From positions 1 through 34,835 of the forward strand of contig JAJTFC010000083.1 in assembly GCA_021298315.1 (NCBI GenBank): a stretch of 34,835 bases of DNA. Reading direction: 5' to 3'. This document shows positions 25,066 through 34,641 of the stretch, in pieces (position 1 is the stretch's first letter; every line of letters starts with the position of its first letter). The stretch comes from Planctomycetaceae bacterium (GTDB taxonomy: Bacteria > Planctomycetota > Planctomycetia > Pirellulales > Pirellulaceae). The position numbers and the translations under genes were made by a program. The notes under the pieces were generated by a model. That model worked only from the letters and a program-made list of their open reading frames with translations, had not been told where the DNA came from and searched no databases.

Positions 25066-25938
25066 ATGCGACCGGCTCTGCTCCAAACCAACCTCCCTTT
25101 TCCAAAACGTCAAGGAAAAGTCCGCGATGTCTACGATCTTGGGGACCGCCTTCTGATCGTCAGCACCGATCGAATCAGCGCCTTTGACTGGGTCATGCCC
25201 AATGGCATCCCCGATAAAGGCCGGATTCTTAACCAACTGAGCCTCTTTTGGTTTCGAACCCTCGGAGTCGAACATCATGTCCTGGATGACATACTGCCAC
25301 CGGAAATCCAAGCTTTGGATCCCCAAGGGGAATTGCAGGGTCGCTCGATCGTTACCCGAAAAGCACAAGTTGTCCCGTTTGAATGCGTGATCCGCGGATA
25401 CATCGAAGGCAGCGGTTGGCGAGACTATCAAAAGACCCAATCGATTTGCGGTATCCATCTGCCACCAGGGCTCAAGCAATGCGATGCTCTGGATAGTCCG
25501 CTCTTTACCCCAGCAACCAAAGCGGAAACAGGACATGACGAGAATGTGTCCTTTGAACGAATGGTCGCAGATCTAGGTTCAAAGATAGCCGACGAACTCA
25601 AGGAACGCTCGCTAGACGTCTATAACAAAGGTGCTTCCATTGCAAAACAACGAGGTATCGTCGTTGCAGATACCAAACTCGAATGGGGCTGGTTCGACGG
25701 TCGATTGATTCTCATCGACGAGGTTCTCACGCCTGATAGCTCTCGCTTCTGGCCTGCCTCGCAGTGGCTACCTGGCCGCCCCCAACCTTCCTTCGATAAA
25801 CAATACCTCCGAGAATTCTTAGACCAAACCGCTTGGGATAAAAACAGCCCTCCTCCAGTTCTTCCAGATAACATCGTCCAGCAGACGCGCCAAAGATACC
25901 TTGCTGCCCTCGAGCAGATTACCGGCCAAGGCCTCTAA
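25066..25938 (+). CDS. purC: Phosphoribosylaminoimidazole-succinocarboxamide (SAICAR) synthase
   Basis: A 290-residue PurC, joining CAIR and aspartate in purine synthesis. Motifs: GKVRDVYDLGDRLLIVSTDRISAFD near the N-terminus (ATP site), PNGIPDKG, ECVIRGYIEGSGW (CAIR/aspartate region), AETGHDENVSFE, and the C-terminal DTKLEWGW followed by LIDEVLTPDSSRFWP. Length fits the longer, yeast-like PurC type with the SGW insertion. It has an ATG start at 25066. The next gene starts 13 nt after its stop, so the two are likely co-transcribed. Confidence 0.97.
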   Translation: MRPALLQTNLPFPKRQGKVRDVYDLGDRLLIVSTDRISAFDWVMPNGIPDKGRILNQLSLFWFRTLGVEHHVLDDILPPEIQALDPQGELQGRSIVTRKAQVVPFECVIRGYIEGSGWRDYQKTQSICGIHLPPGLKQCDALDSPLFTPATKAETGHDENVSFERMVADLGSKIADELKERSLDVYNKGASIAKQRGIVVADTKLEWGWFDGRLILIDEVLTPDSSRFWPASQWLPGRPQPSFDKQYLREFLDQTAWDKNSPPPVLPDNIVQQTRQRYLAALEQITGQGL

Positions 25939-25951
25939 AAACTATCTACTC

Positions 25952-26869
25952 ATGAACAACCTCGATTACAAACAAAAAATAAAAACAAGCGTCATCGCCG
26001 TTCCACCCTTGGCCAGAACCAGCGACCTAACGGTTTGCGAAAAAGAGAATCGGCGCCTCATCGAGCACCTCAAGTCCGGTGGTATCCGTACGTTTCTCTA
26101 CGGCGGGAACGCTCTGTTCTATCACATCCGACTCTCCGAATACGACCAAGTAGTCCACCAACTGGTCGAACTAGCAGGTCCAGACTCTTGGGTGATCCCC
26201 TCGATCGGATCGTCCTTTGGGATGATGATGGACCAAGCGGCGATCGCCGCCGATTTGCCTGTCGATACGGTCATGGTGCTGCCCCAAAAGGACATCACCG
26301 ATGTCGCTGGCATCGAGCGGGGTATCCGCCTTGCAGTCGACCGCATGGGCAAGCCCGTGGTGTTGTACTTGAAATTCGATCGCTGGTTGCCACCTTCTGC
26401 TGTCGAGCGGTTGGTCAATGACGATTGCGTCAGTTGGATTAAATACGCCGTGGTTCTACCTGACCCTAACAAAGATCCTTACTTGAGGGAATTGCTCGAA
26501 AGAGTCCCTGCCGAGTTGTTCGTAAGCGGTATGGGTGAGCAGCCTGCAATATGCCACATGCGAGACTTCAATATGGGCGGGTTCACAAGCGGTTGCGTTT
26601 GCGTTAGGCCCGATCTATCGACCCAGATGCTCAAGGCCATTCAGGTAAGCGATTGGCAAGTTGCCGAACGGATCCGCGAGATCTTTGAACCCCTCGAAAA
26701 CCAACGCAACGCGATCTCTCCGATCCGCGTGTTGCACGAATCCATACGCATCTCGGGACTGTCAAATGTCGGACCGCTATTGCCCTTGATGAGCGGACTC
26801 GATGAAACTCAACTTGCACCGTTGAGCCGAGTCGTTGAGAGCCTTCAGAGTGCCAAGCTGGCTCGTTAA
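25952..26869 (+). CDS. DapA-superfamily aldolase-like protein with non-standard active site
   Basis: A 305-residue TIM-barrel protein of the dihydrodipicolinate synthase/N-acetylneuraminate lyase superfamily. The strand with the Schiff-base lysine is recognisable as VVLYLKFD (K141). The substrate-carboxylate motif GTTGE of true DapA reads GGNALFYH (51-58), and the usual YYN segment reads VLPQKD, so the catalytic Tyr is not in its normal place. It is therefore probably not a lysine-pathway DapA; a keto-acid lyase or isomerase role is possible but unproven. The ATG at 25952 is chosen over an upstream codon overlapping purC. It ends in a shared TTAA with the convergent tatA-like gene. Confidence 0.85.
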   Translation: MNNLDYKQKIKTSVIAVPPLARTSDLTVCEKENRRLIEHLKSGGIRTFLYGGNALFYHIRLSEYDQVVHQLVELAGPDSWVIPSIGSSFGMMMDQAAIAADLPVDTVMVLPQKDITDVAGIERGIRLAVDRMGKPVVLYLKFDRWLPPSAVERLVNDDCVSWIKYAVVLPDPNKDPYLRELLERVPAELFVSGMGEQPAICHMRDFNMGGFTSGCVCVRPDLSTQMLKAIQVSDWQVAERIREIFEPLENQRNAISPIRVLHESIRISGLSNVGPLLPLMSGLDETQLAPLSRVVESLQSAKLAR

Positions 26870-27132
26870 GCGTCTTCGTCCTTGGGGATCTCGAACTTCG
26901 GAGCCGAAGACTCGACGATCTGAGGTTCGTCGCTAGCGATCTTCGACTGGTACTTCGGTGGTTCGTAAGTGTCCACCGCTTGAAACTCGCGCTTGAACTC
27001 GTCGACGTTACGCTTAAGCCCTCGGTAGGTTCCTCCAAGATTGCGCGCAACTTCAGGAAGTTTTGAACCAAAGAGCATCAAGGCCAAAACGCCGAAAGCG
27101 ACCATCTCCGTGGTGCCAATGCCTCCAAACAT
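26866..27132 (-). CDS. TatA/TatB-type Sec-independent translocase protein (longer)
   Basis: An 88-residue protein with a single N-terminal membrane helix (MFGGIGTTEMVAFGVLALMLFG), the FG hinge, then an amphipathic helix (KLPEVARNLGGTYRGLKRNVDEFKREF) and an acidic tail (EIPKDEDA). This is the TatA/TatE/TatB layout, forming part of the twin-arginine export pore. Its length is nearer TatA than a full TatB. The ATG at 27132 starts exactly at the conserved MFGxG. It lies 25 nt downstream of a second, shorter Tat protein. No tatC is in the window. The stop codon overlaps the convergent DapA-like gene. Confidence 0.9.
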   Translation of the reverse strand: MFGGIGTTEMVAFGVLALMLFGSKLPEVARNLGGTYRGLKRNVDEFKREFQAVDTYEPPKYQSKIASDEPQIVESSAPKFEIPKDEDA

Positions 27133-27157
27133 GCCAAACCTCGACTTGTTGATCGAT

Positions 27158-27334
27158 TTAGGAAGACTTGGTTGTTTCCGAAGGGGTTTCAGAATCGTCG
27201 TCCCGCATCCCCTTCTTGAACTCGATAGCACTGCGTCCTAAGTTCCTCATCAAGGAAGGAAGTCGAGCACTGCCAAATACAAGCATTGCGAGCACCAAAA
27301 AGATCAAAAGCTCTTGTGTTCCGATTCCAAACAT
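27158..27334 (-). CDS. TatA/E-type Sec-independent translocase protein (shorter)
   Basis: A 58-residue protein: MFGIGTQELLIFLVLAMLVFG membrane helix with FG hinge at 20-21, then amphipathic helix ARLPSLMRNLGRSAIEFKKGMRD and a short Ser/Thr-rich tail. It closely follows the TatA consensus (LP-x-x-x-x-x-LG-x-x-x-x-FKKG). The ATG at 27334 is preferred over upstream codons because it begins the conserved MFG. It is first in a two-gene operon with the longer Tat protein. Confidence 0.91.
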   Translation of the reverse strand: MFGIGTQELLIFLVLAMLVFGSARLPSLMRNLGRSAIEFKKGMRDDDSETPSETTKSS

Positions 27335-27455
27335 GTGCGATACCCCAGGGGGTGGATGACTAAGGGGAATTCGAGTTAGGACAGCCTCTGCCAATTCCCT
27401 CGAATCTCTGCCCTATTCTATTGGATCACTTCCGAGTGTCAAACCGCCAAACGAA

Positions 27456-28082
27456 TCAGGCCGAGCGGCTATCGGAAAAGATCGACCCAAGATCGAGGGT
27501 CATTTCGATGTTGCCGATAATAATGCTAACGATTTCCTTGGCAGAAAAAATAGTTTCTTCTTGCCTTTGCCCGGCCTGGCTAAACACGTACCGGTGCAAC
27601 GATTGCCCGGGAATGTCAAAAATCCAGTACTCTTGGACACCCGCAGTTCGGTAAATCTCCGCTTTAGCCCGATCGCGTTCGAGGGAACTGTCGGCGACCT
27701 CGATCACCAACCTGCACTCATGTCCGAAAGGATGTCGCGTTCGGAAACTCTGGTGGGATCCTCGGATGATCGACAAATCAGGTTCAGGTTGGCTTCGGTT
27801 TGTGGTGATCGGGAGCTGACACTGAATGAGAAAATCGAGTGGTATTTGCTTGTGCAGCCAATCGGACAGGAACCTAACGATGTAACCGTGCATGGGTCCA
27901 TGATTCATTTTTTCGACAATCCATCCTTCAAGCAACTCCACGTGATCCTCAGGAGTCAGAATCCCCAACTGCCCAAGCTGCTCGTACTGGGATACGGTAA
28001 AGCGGCGCAGTGGCCATGGGGGCGCAATTGCCGATCCCCACTCGGAATCCGTATTGGTCAAATCACTTAACATCTCAAGCAC
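27456..28082 (-). CDS. Uma2 family (DUF820) putative endonuclease
   Basis: A 208-residue protein of the Uma2/DUF820 family, with a PD-(D/E)XK-type fold. The N-terminal part has YEQLGQLGILTPEDHVELLEGWIVEKM. Catalytic-type residues are in EPDLSII (Asp), LVIEVADSS (Glu) and ERDRAKAEIYRTAGVQEYWIFD (Lys followed by the EYWIFD strand). Members are abundant in cyanobacteria and planctomycetes; cellular role and target are unknown. The start is GTG at 28082 or ATG at 28073, three codons in. It stands alone between the tat pair and a small lipoprotein gene, on the same strand as both. Confidence 0.9.
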   Translation of the reverse strand: MLEMLSDLTNTDSEWGSAIAPPWPLRRFTVSQYEQLGQLGILTPEDHVELLEGWIVEKMNHGPMHGYIVRFLSDWLHKQIPLDFLIQCQLPITTNRSQPEPDLSIIRGSHQSFRTRHPFGHECRLVIEVADSSLERDRAKAEIYRTAGVQEYWIFDIPGQSLHRYVFSQAGQRQEETIFSAKEIVSIIIGNIEMTLDLGSIFSDSRSA

Positions 28083-28193
28083 CTTGGAAACAATCGATGG
28101 ACCCGACAGACGATGATACGCTTCTAAAAGTATAATCGATACTGAGCGATTGCTCTAAACGGATCTACTTCCAAGTTCGGTTCTTCGGGAATT

Positions 28194-28526
28194 TTAACGG
28201 TTGCAGTCTTTACAGCCGGTATTCACAGGATCGCCGACGGTAACCCCAGACCCTGCGCCTGCCCCCGATGCAGGAATCATTGTCGTAGGTGCCATCGTCG
28301 CAGGTGCCATCCCCGCAGAGGGTGGAGCAACCGTCGGTCCATAAGCCATCGGAGGGCCATAAGTCGGCTGAACCGACATCGGTGCATAGACCCCAAGCCG
28401 GTTGGGTGCAAAATGACACATTCCCCAATTGTCACACTTCCACTGCTCGATACTCCGACACATGCCGCATCCACCCAACAGAGGAATTGCCAGTATCAAG
28501 CCAACTTGTGCGATCTGCTTTTTCAT
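28194..28526 (-). CDS. Small Pro/Met/Ala-rich lipoprotein
   Basis: A 110-residue protein starting MKKQIAQVGLILAIPLLGGCG, a lipoprotein signal with lipobox LLGGC and the lipidated Cys at residue 19. The mature part has four further Cys (CRS, KCDNW, MCHFA and a terminal CKDC pair) flanking a low-complexity region rich in Pro, Met, Ala, Thr and Gly (AYGPTVAPPSAG, MAPATMAPTTM). The ATG at 28526 is preferred; an upstream codon at 28676 would put the signal internally. Function is unknown; such short lipoproteins with low-complexity tails are common in planctomycetes. Confidence 0.78.
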   Translation of the reverse strand: MKKQIAQVGLILAIPLLGGCGMCRSIEQWKCDNWGMCHFAPNRLGVYAPMSVQPTYGPPMAYGPTVAPPSAGMAPATMAPTTMIPASGAGAGSGVTVGDPVNTGCKDCNR

Positions 28527-28714
28527 TATGCACCCGGGCACTAAAAATTCGTGACGCCAACGCTCGATCGAATATGGCTCACTTTTCGGAGGCTTGAGCA
28601 ATTCCAAGAGATTTCTAGTAGAATTTACCCAAGGTGAAGCGATAAACCAACCTTGCAAACCGCACGACCCAGACAATCGCTCCCCCCTGCCCCTCCCTCC
28701 TACCCTCTGTCCGA

Positions 28715-31700
28715 ATGAACAACCGACCCCAGCGCCTTGAGTTCTACACGCGGATGACCAAGATCCCTGGACTGATCTTGATCGCCATTTTTCTTGCTCC
28801 TGGCTTTGCCAAAGCTCAGTCGACCCAAGAGCAACTCAGCGAAACCTTCCGCCAGCAGATCGCTCCTTGGATCAAACAGAATTGCACCAACTGCCACAAT
28901 GAAGAAAATCGAGAATCAGGCATCCGCGTCGATAACCTCGACGACTCGCTACCCGATTCGAGCATCCGGCTATGGCAAGCGATCTTCGATCAAGTCACAG
29001 AGGGCAAAATGCCCCCCGAAGATCAGCCACAACCCACCGACCAAGAGCGCCAACGCTTCACTCAATGGCTGTCCGATGCTCTGCACCTTGCGAAAACCAG
29101 ACCCACACCTCGCAACGGCCTAATGCGTCGACTGACCGTACCCCAGTACGACCGAACCCTTAAAGCACTCCTTGGTATCGATCGAAATCTTACCGAAACA
29201 CTTCCACCAGAAGCCTTGTCCCGCGACGGTTTTACCAATCAAGCAAGCACGCTGGCTATCAACCCGCTTCAGCTCGAAACCTATTTCAAAATTGCCGACG
29301 AAGCACTCGATGCGGCCCTCGTCGACCCGAATTTACCCCCGGTGATCGAGTTCTTTCGAATGGATCTTGGAAAGTCGATCCATCAAAATCCTTCAAGCGA
29401 ACAACTGATTTTAGGAGCCAATAACCATCTGCTTGCCAACTCGGACTTCATGGTCACCGAACCGGAGCTTACCAAGCCGTTCCCATTCGAGCGGTTTCGC
29501 CTCCAGCGAAAATTTCGATTCATCGAAGGTTACCAAGGAAACGATACAGTCCGAGGCTGGCGAGACTTTGATGGGATCCACCATGCGGTATTCGCATGCA
29601 TGCGAGGCAATGAAGGCTACCCGAAAGGAAAAGCTTACGAAGTGCTCCCCAATGGACTTGCTCTAAGACCGGCGATACCCAGCCCGGAAATCTTCGGCGA
29701 ATCGAGTACCTACGGTCCCCAAGCGAACTTCAAATTATCGCTCCGCGAACTGCCCGAGCGAGGAAAATTCCAAGTTCGAGTGACTGCCTCGAAGGTCAAC
29801 GATCTTCTGCTGATCGACCCAAACACTCCCGCTTGGACTCCCAACACCAAGCCCTCGGCAAGCTTGGATTGGATCCAAACCAGCGGCGATTCAAAAACAA
29901 GCCATCAACTGACGATCCCTCAGGACGGTGTCTATCAAATCCTCGTGCATCAACAACAACCGCAAGGCGCCATTACCGATGCCGACTCGACCCGGCTCGA
30001 GCAAGGTTTACTCGGTCACTGGACCATGAACTCAGAAGATACTCCGTTGCCTGATGAGCAAACGGTGCAGCTGCAAACCGTGCAGCTTAAGGGGAATGCA
30101 ACCTGGGCCGAGTCACCGTTTGGCAAAGCTTTATCGGTTTCTGGAGAGCCCGATGCACTTGCACAGTCACAGCCTACGAGCATCGGAGTCGGCACCGGGG
30201 ATTTCACCATCAGTGCTTGGATCCATCCTCAGAAACTCGCTCAAGGTGGGATCGTTTGTTTGGGGGGATATGGATACACCCATGGTTGGTTGCTGGACAT
30301 GCCCGATGCACGCGGTATCCTCCGCATAGAAACGGCCAACTCGAATCGCCAGCACAACGGAACCGTCCAAAGCCCACCTGGAGTCCTCAAAAAAGACACT
30401 TGGCAACATGTCTGTGCAGTCATCCGACGAGATCCTCAGAAAACGGAACTTCTGGTCAATGGATACCGAGTTGCTACTGGAACCATCCAAAGTGCGGATC
30501 TGAGTAACCCGCAAGCCCGTTTGCAGATCGGTCGTATCGAGAATGCCCAAGGCTTCCACGGGCTGATCGATGAAGTTCGCATCTATAACCGAGCTTTGGA
30601 ACACAGGGAGATCCAAGCTCTCGTCGAACCCGGCAGGACTTTCGCGAAACCACCTGCGTTTCCCAAAGAGAACCACGAACTGCGTCTATCGATGGCTCAT
30701 CAAGACAGCTCGGAACTCATCCAGGCGACCTCGATCCTATCGCAATCGAATTTTGGGATCGCTCGATTCTCGAAAGGAAACTGGCAAGTCGATCTGTCTT
30801 ACCCTGGCCCAGTCCCCATCGATCGCATCGATCTGTATCGCTTGGACGATCCAGCGAACCCTTTGGCACAACAATGGCACGATCGATTCCTGCGTTATGA
30901 ATCGAGGAATCCTAAACTCGGCGTTCATATCGGACTGCGCCGTGACTGTGGCAGTACGCTTACCCAAGTCGGTGAGCCTAGGGTCGTCCAAGACAAGCAA
31001 CCAAGGGTGTATGTGTTTGAAGGGGATATCGCGAACTTCCCAAGTCCCGATGTCGAGCCCGACAATGTGAATTACTTGGCCGGCGTTCGTGAGATCGGAG
31101 TTCGGCACGAATACACCGATGGTCGTGATACACCCAGACTCCTGATCTCTCGCGTCGAGTTCGAAGGCCCCTACTTCGAGCAGTGGCCACCTCAGCATCA
31201 TCGGGATATTTTTGTCGAGCGATCCGATACCCAAAGCGATCGCGAGTATGCACAGCGAGTCATCGAACAGTTCGCATCCAAAGCGTTCCGACGACCGCTA
31301 ACGGACATCGAGAAAAAAGAACTCTTCGCCGTCTTTGAAACCGAATTCACTGCGGGCAATTCGCTTGAAAAAAGCATCCGTGAAACGTTGCTCGTGACGC
31401 TGACTTCGCCACAGTTCCTTTACTTGATCGAAAAGAGCCTCGGTCCGGAACCCGAGCCACTCGATGAGTGGGAGCTCGCTTCGAAACTATCTTACTTTCT
31501 ATGGAGCGCTCCACCTGACAGCGAGCTTCTTTCGCTGGCCGCCAAGGGCCACTTGCGTGACAATCTCGATGCCCAAATCGATCGACTTTTGAAGGATGCC
31601 AGTTCCGAGGCTTTTACCCAGCAATTCGTATCGGAGTGGATGAGCCTCGATAAGTTCGATGTGGTGGAGGTCGATGCGAAACGATTTCCAAACCTTACCC

Positions 31701-32446
31701 GCGATGCGCGCAAGCACTTGAGACGAGAGCCGATCGAGTTCTTTCGGCATCTTCTCAAGACCAACGCTCGCGCGTCGGAGCTCATTGCATCCGAGTATGT
31801 GTTAGCCAATGAGGTGGTTGCAAGCTACTATGGTCTTGCCGATCGAATCGAATCAGGCTTCGAATTCCAGCCTATCGAGCATAGCGATCCTTCGCTAGGT
31901 GGGATGCTTACCCAAGCTGCCCCGCTGAGCGGGCTGTCCGATGGACGCGAGGCCAACCCGGTCAAGCGAGGAGCATGGTTTGCCCGCAAGATCATTGCCC
32001 AGCCTCCTGACGATCCACCTCCAAACGTTCCGAAGCTCGAGGACCTTACGACCTTGAGCCTACGAGAGAAACTTCAGCGACACCGGGATGTTCGGGGTTG
32101 CGCCCAGTGCCATTCGGGGATTGACCCCTGGGGCCTGCCGTTCGAACATTTCGACGCGTCGGGCAAAGCCCGTACGGATGCCCAAGTCGACAGCGCCACG
32201 ACTTTGTCCGACGGTACTAAAATTGCCGATTTTCATGCCTTTCGCGCTTATTTGGCCCAAGAGAGGCAAGATCAGATAGCCTTCAGTCTGGCCAAGCATC
32301 TGGCGACCTATGCATGCGGACGGGGGCTGACTTACAATGAGACCTTGTGGCTAAAAGAAAACATCGGACAACTCAAGGATTCCGGTTATCGAGTCGTCGA
32401 TATCGTCCGATGGATCATCCATAGCGATCTTTTCGACAAGAAATAA
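28715..32446 (+). CDS. DUF1587/1595/1592/1588/1585 cytochrome protein with LamG-like domain
   Basis: A 1243-residue exported protein. A signal peptide (core [18 protein letters not shown]) is followed by a planctomycete cytochrome c domain with CTNCH (C57, C60, H61) and a distal MPPEDQP. DUF1587 follows ([18 protein letters not shown]). A LamG/concanavalin-like beta sandwich at about 425-640 is seen in [23 protein letters not shown] and [13 protein letters not shown]. Then come DUF1595 ([15 protein letters not shown]), DUF1592 ([15 protein letters not shown]), DUF1588 with a second heme motif CAQCH (C1129, C1132, H1133) and DUF1585 at the end ([14 protein letters not shown]). A second possible start is the ATG at 28754. 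LamG suggests glycan binding. The function of the family is not established; the DUF1552 gene follows after 32 nt. Confidence 0.93.
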   Translation: MNNRPQRLEFYTRMTKIPGLILIAIFLAPGFAKAQSTQEQLSETFRQQIAPWIKQNCTNCHNEENRESGIRVDNLDDSLPDSSIRLWQAIFDQVTEGKMPPEDQPQPTDQERQRFTQWLSDALHLAKTRPTPRNGLMRRLTVPQYDRTLKALLGIDRNLTETLPPEALSRDGFTNQASTLAINPLQLETYFKIADEALDAALVDPNLPPVIEFFRMDLGKSIHQNPSSEQLILGANNHLLANSDFMVTEPELTKPFPFERFRLQRKFRFIEGYQGNDTVRGWRDFDGIHHAVFACMRGNEGYPKGKAYEVLPNGLALRPAIPSPEIFGESSTYGPQANFKLSLRELPERGKFQVRVTASKVNDLLLIDPNTPAWTPNTKPSASLDWIQTSGDSKTSHQLTIPQDGVYQILVHQQQPQGAITDADSTRLEQGLLGHWTMNSEDTPLPDEQTVQLQTVQLKGNATWAESPFGKALSVSGEPDALAQSQPTSIGVGTGDFTISAWIHPQKLAQGGIVCLGGYGYTHGWLLDMPDARGILRIETANSNRQHNGTVQSPPGVLKKDTWQHVCAVIRRDPQKTELLVNGYRVATGTIQSADLSNPQARLQIGRIENAQGFHGLIDEVRIYNRALEHREIQALVEPGRTFAKPPAFPKENHELRLSMAHQDSSELIQATSILSQSNFGIARFSKGNWQVDLSYPGPVPIDRIDLYRLDDPANPLAQQWHDRFLRYESRNPKLGVHIGLRRDCGSTLTQVGEPRVVQDKQPRVYVFEGDIANFPSPDVEPDNVNYLAGVREIGVRHEYTDGRDTPRLLISRVEFEGPYFEQWPPQHHRDIFVERSDTQSDREYAQRVIEQFASKAFRRPLTDIEKKELFAVFETEFTAGNSLEKSIRETLLVTLTSPQFLYLIEKSLGPEPEPLDEWELASKLSYFLWSAPPDSELLSLAAKGHLRDNLDAQIDRLLKDASSEAFTQQFVSEWMSLDKFDVVEVDAKRFPNLTRDARKHLRREPIEFFRHLLKTNARASELIASEYVLANEVVASYYGLADRIESGFEFQPIEHSDPSLGGMLTQAAPLSGLSDGREANPVKRGAWFARKIIAQPPDDPPPNVPKLEDLTTLSLREKLQRHRDVRGCAQCHSGIDPWGLPFEHFDASGKARTDAQVDSATTLSDGTKIADFHAFRAYLAQERQDQIAFSLAKHLATYACGRGLTYNETLWLKENIGQLKDSGYRVVDIVRWIIHSDLFDKK

Positions 32447-32478
32447 CGTTTGACCTTCGTTTCGGAAGCAAAGAACCC

Positions 32479-33819
32479 ATGCTAACAACCCCACGATTGG
32501 ATCGACGAGCCGTGCTCCAAGGACTTGCGGGCACTGCTTTGGCGTTGCCTGTCCTCGAAGCCATGGGGCGCGAGGTTGTCGAACGCACCCCTCGACGATT
32601 CTGTGCTCTCTATACCGCGAACGGCATGTCGTTGCCCAAACCCGAGCATGGAATCGACGAGTGGAGTTGGTTTCCCAGCAAAGAGGTCGACGGCAAGTTC
32701 GAGTTGGGCAAGTCCACCGAGCCATTGCAACCGTATGCAGACCAGGTCAGTTTTCTCGGGGGGTTGCATCATGAGAACGGGACCAAAGCCGATCCACACG
32801 TGTGCTCCGACATGTGGCTTACGGGTGCCCCGCTGCACAATCCCAAGCCTGGGACATTCAATTCCGTTGGACTCGATCAAGTCATCGCGCAGCACACCAA
32901 GCAGCATTGCCGGCAGCCATCGCTTGTGCTGTCGATCGATGCGGGGGTTGGATTTTTATCGCGAACTGGGACGATTTCGTACGACGTCCAAGGTCGACCG
33001 GTACCTGCCGAGAGTCATCCGCGAAGAGTTTTCGACCGATTGTTCCGCGTCGACCGATCATCGTTAGAGACCCAGCGACAGCGGTTGAAATCGCGCATGA
33101 AGCTTGTCGATGCGGTGCTAGAGAGTGCCAACTCGTTCAATCAGCAATTGGGTCGTTCCGATCGCGACCGTATGGATCAGTATCTAGCGTCCCTGAGTGA
33201 GATCGAGTCACGGTTGATTGCATCTGAGAAATGGATAGATATTCCGCTCAAGCAACAGGATTACAGTCAACTGAATCTCGATGCATCGCCGGAAGGAGAG
33301 CCATCCGAGTACTATCGCAACATGTTCGATTTGATTGCGTTAGCGTTCGATGCAGACATTACGCGATCGGTTGCATTCATGCTTAATCGCGAAGACGGGA
33401 TGGGGATCAGCGATACGTTTCCGTTGAAGTTGGGGCTGACTCGCACCCACCATAATTTGTCGCATGCGGGGGACAAAGACGGGCAGTTGCAGTTTGCCAA
33501 GTACGACCGGTTCTTGAGCCAGCAGCTGGCCCATTTCTTGGGTCGGTTGGGGCAATACCAAGACAAGGATGGTAGCGTTTTGGACAACACGATTGTGTTG
33601 TATGGGAGTGGAGCGAGCACGACGCACTGGCCGAAGAATTTGCCGACGTTGGTCGCTGGGGGTCGAAACATGGGGCTAAGGCACGGCGTTTACTGGCGGC
33701 AAGGAGAGAACCGAATGAGCAATTTATTTTTGAGCATTTTGCACTCGATGAAGATTGAGCAATCCAGCTTCTCCGATAGTACAGGAACTTTGGCCAACAA
33801 CATCTTCACCAAGACCTAA
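32479..33819 (+). CDS. DUF1552 family protein with Tat-like leader
   Basis: A 446-residue protein. The leader contains [18 protein letters not shown], a twin-arginine-type signal (R9, R10). The rest matches DUF1552: [67 protein letters not shown] and a C-terminal VLYGSGAS with [14 protein letters not shown]. In planctomycetes DUF1552 genes normally sit directly beside DUF1592-type cytochrome genes, as here, and the two are likely one operon. DUF1552 resembles DUF1501 in general plan, but its activity is unknown. The ATG at 32479 is used; length is typical. Confidence 0.93.
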   Translation: MLTTPRLDRRAVLQGLAGTALALPVLEAMGREVVERTPRRFCALYTANGMSLPKPEHGIDEWSWFPSKEVDGKFELGKSTEPLQPYADQVSFLGGLHHENGTKADPHVCSDMWLTGAPLHNPKPGTFNSVGLDQVIAQHTKQHCRQPSLVLSIDAGVGFLSRTGTISYDVQGRPVPAESHPRRVFDRLFRVDRSSLETQRQRLKSRMKLVDAVLESANSFNQQLGRSDRDRMDQYLASLSEIESRLIASEKWIDIPLKQQDYSQLNLDASPEGEPSEYYRNMFDLIALAFDADITRSVAFMLNREDGMGISDTFPLKLGLTRTHHNLSHAGDKDGQLQFAKYDRFLSQQLAHFLGRLGQYQDKDGSVLDNTIVLYGSGASTTHWPKNLPTLVAGGRNMGLRHGVYWRQGENRMSNLFLSILHSMKIEQSSFSDSTGTLANNIFTKT

Positions 33820-33828
33820 TTATTCGCC

Positions 33829-34435
33829 ATTGTTCAACGGCTGTCGATTGTTCAATGGCTGTCGATTGTTCAACGGCTGTCCTCAGCCGTTTTCCGACAA
33901 GCTTTAGCTTGGCGTTGCTTTCCAGGCCCCTCAGACGCGCCTCGCAAGCTCGGCACCGGGACGATTGAGGACAATCGCCGAACAATGTTGTTCAACGGCT
34001 GTCCCATTGTTCAACGGCTGTCCCCAGCCGTTTTCCGACAAGCTTTAGCTTGGCGTTGCTTTCCAGAACCCTCAGACTCGCCTCGCAAGCTCGGCACCGG
34101 GACGATTGAGGACAATCGCCGAACAATATTGTTCAACGGCTGTCCCATTGTTCAACGGCTGTCCTCAGCCGTTTTCCGACAAGCTTTAGCTTGACGTCGC
34201 TTTCCAGGACCCTCAGACTCGCCTCGCAAGCTCGGCACCGGGACGATTGAGGACAATCGTCGAACAATGTTGTTCAACGGCTGTCCTCAGCCGTTTTCCA
34301 CAAGCTTTAGCTTGGCGTTGCTTTCCAGGACCCTCAGACTCGCCTCGCAAGCTCGGCACCGGGACGATTGAGGACAATCGTCGAACAATATTGTTCAACG
34401 GCTGTCCCATTGTTCAACGGCTGTCCTCAGCCGTT
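33829..34435. repeat. Tandem array of 121-141-bp hairpin-rich units
   Basis: Four units are marked by GCTTTAGCTT at 33901, 34042, 34183 and 34304, giving periods of 141, 141 and 121 bp. Each unit holds AACGGCTG-TCCT-CAGCCGTT (8-bp stem), CAAGCT-TT-AGCTTG (6-bp stem) and GATTG-AGGA-CAATC (5-bp stem). The 20-bp length difference is one copy of an inner sub-repeat (TTGTTCAACGGCTGTCCCA). Units differ by a few substitutions. The array directly follows the DUF1552 gene. Confidence 0.9.
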
Positions 34436-34439
34436 GGGA

Positions 34440-34641
34440 GCATGAGTGAAGCGACGCCGCAGGCGTGTGTAGTTAGCCGCATAGCGCAAGCCGCGGGCAG
34501 TGACATTTTCCGGCACAGCACCGATCGGGATCGCGTATCGAAACCAAGCCACGAACAAATCGCCACTGCGACCGCGCAAAGAGTATTCTTCCTCCTCCTC
34601 TCCCGCTGGCTGGAGAGGGGGCCGGGGGGGGTGAGGGTGGA
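34440..34641. repeat. Dispersed repeat-like blocks: GC-rich block and C/G-tract hairpin
   Basis: The first block (34450-34500) contains CGACGCCGCAGGCGTG and GCCGCATAGCGCAAGCCGC. The second (34590-34641) contains the hairpin CCTCTCC (34597-34603) with GGAGAGG (34612-34618), then a run of G and GTGAGGGTGG. Both resemble extragenic repeats found widely in bacterial genomes; a genome-wide copy count is needed to confirm. Confidence 0.5.

Noticed and set aside
33829..34435. CRISPR array
   Set aside because: Units of 121-141 bp are contiguous without unique spacers, and no cas gene is present.
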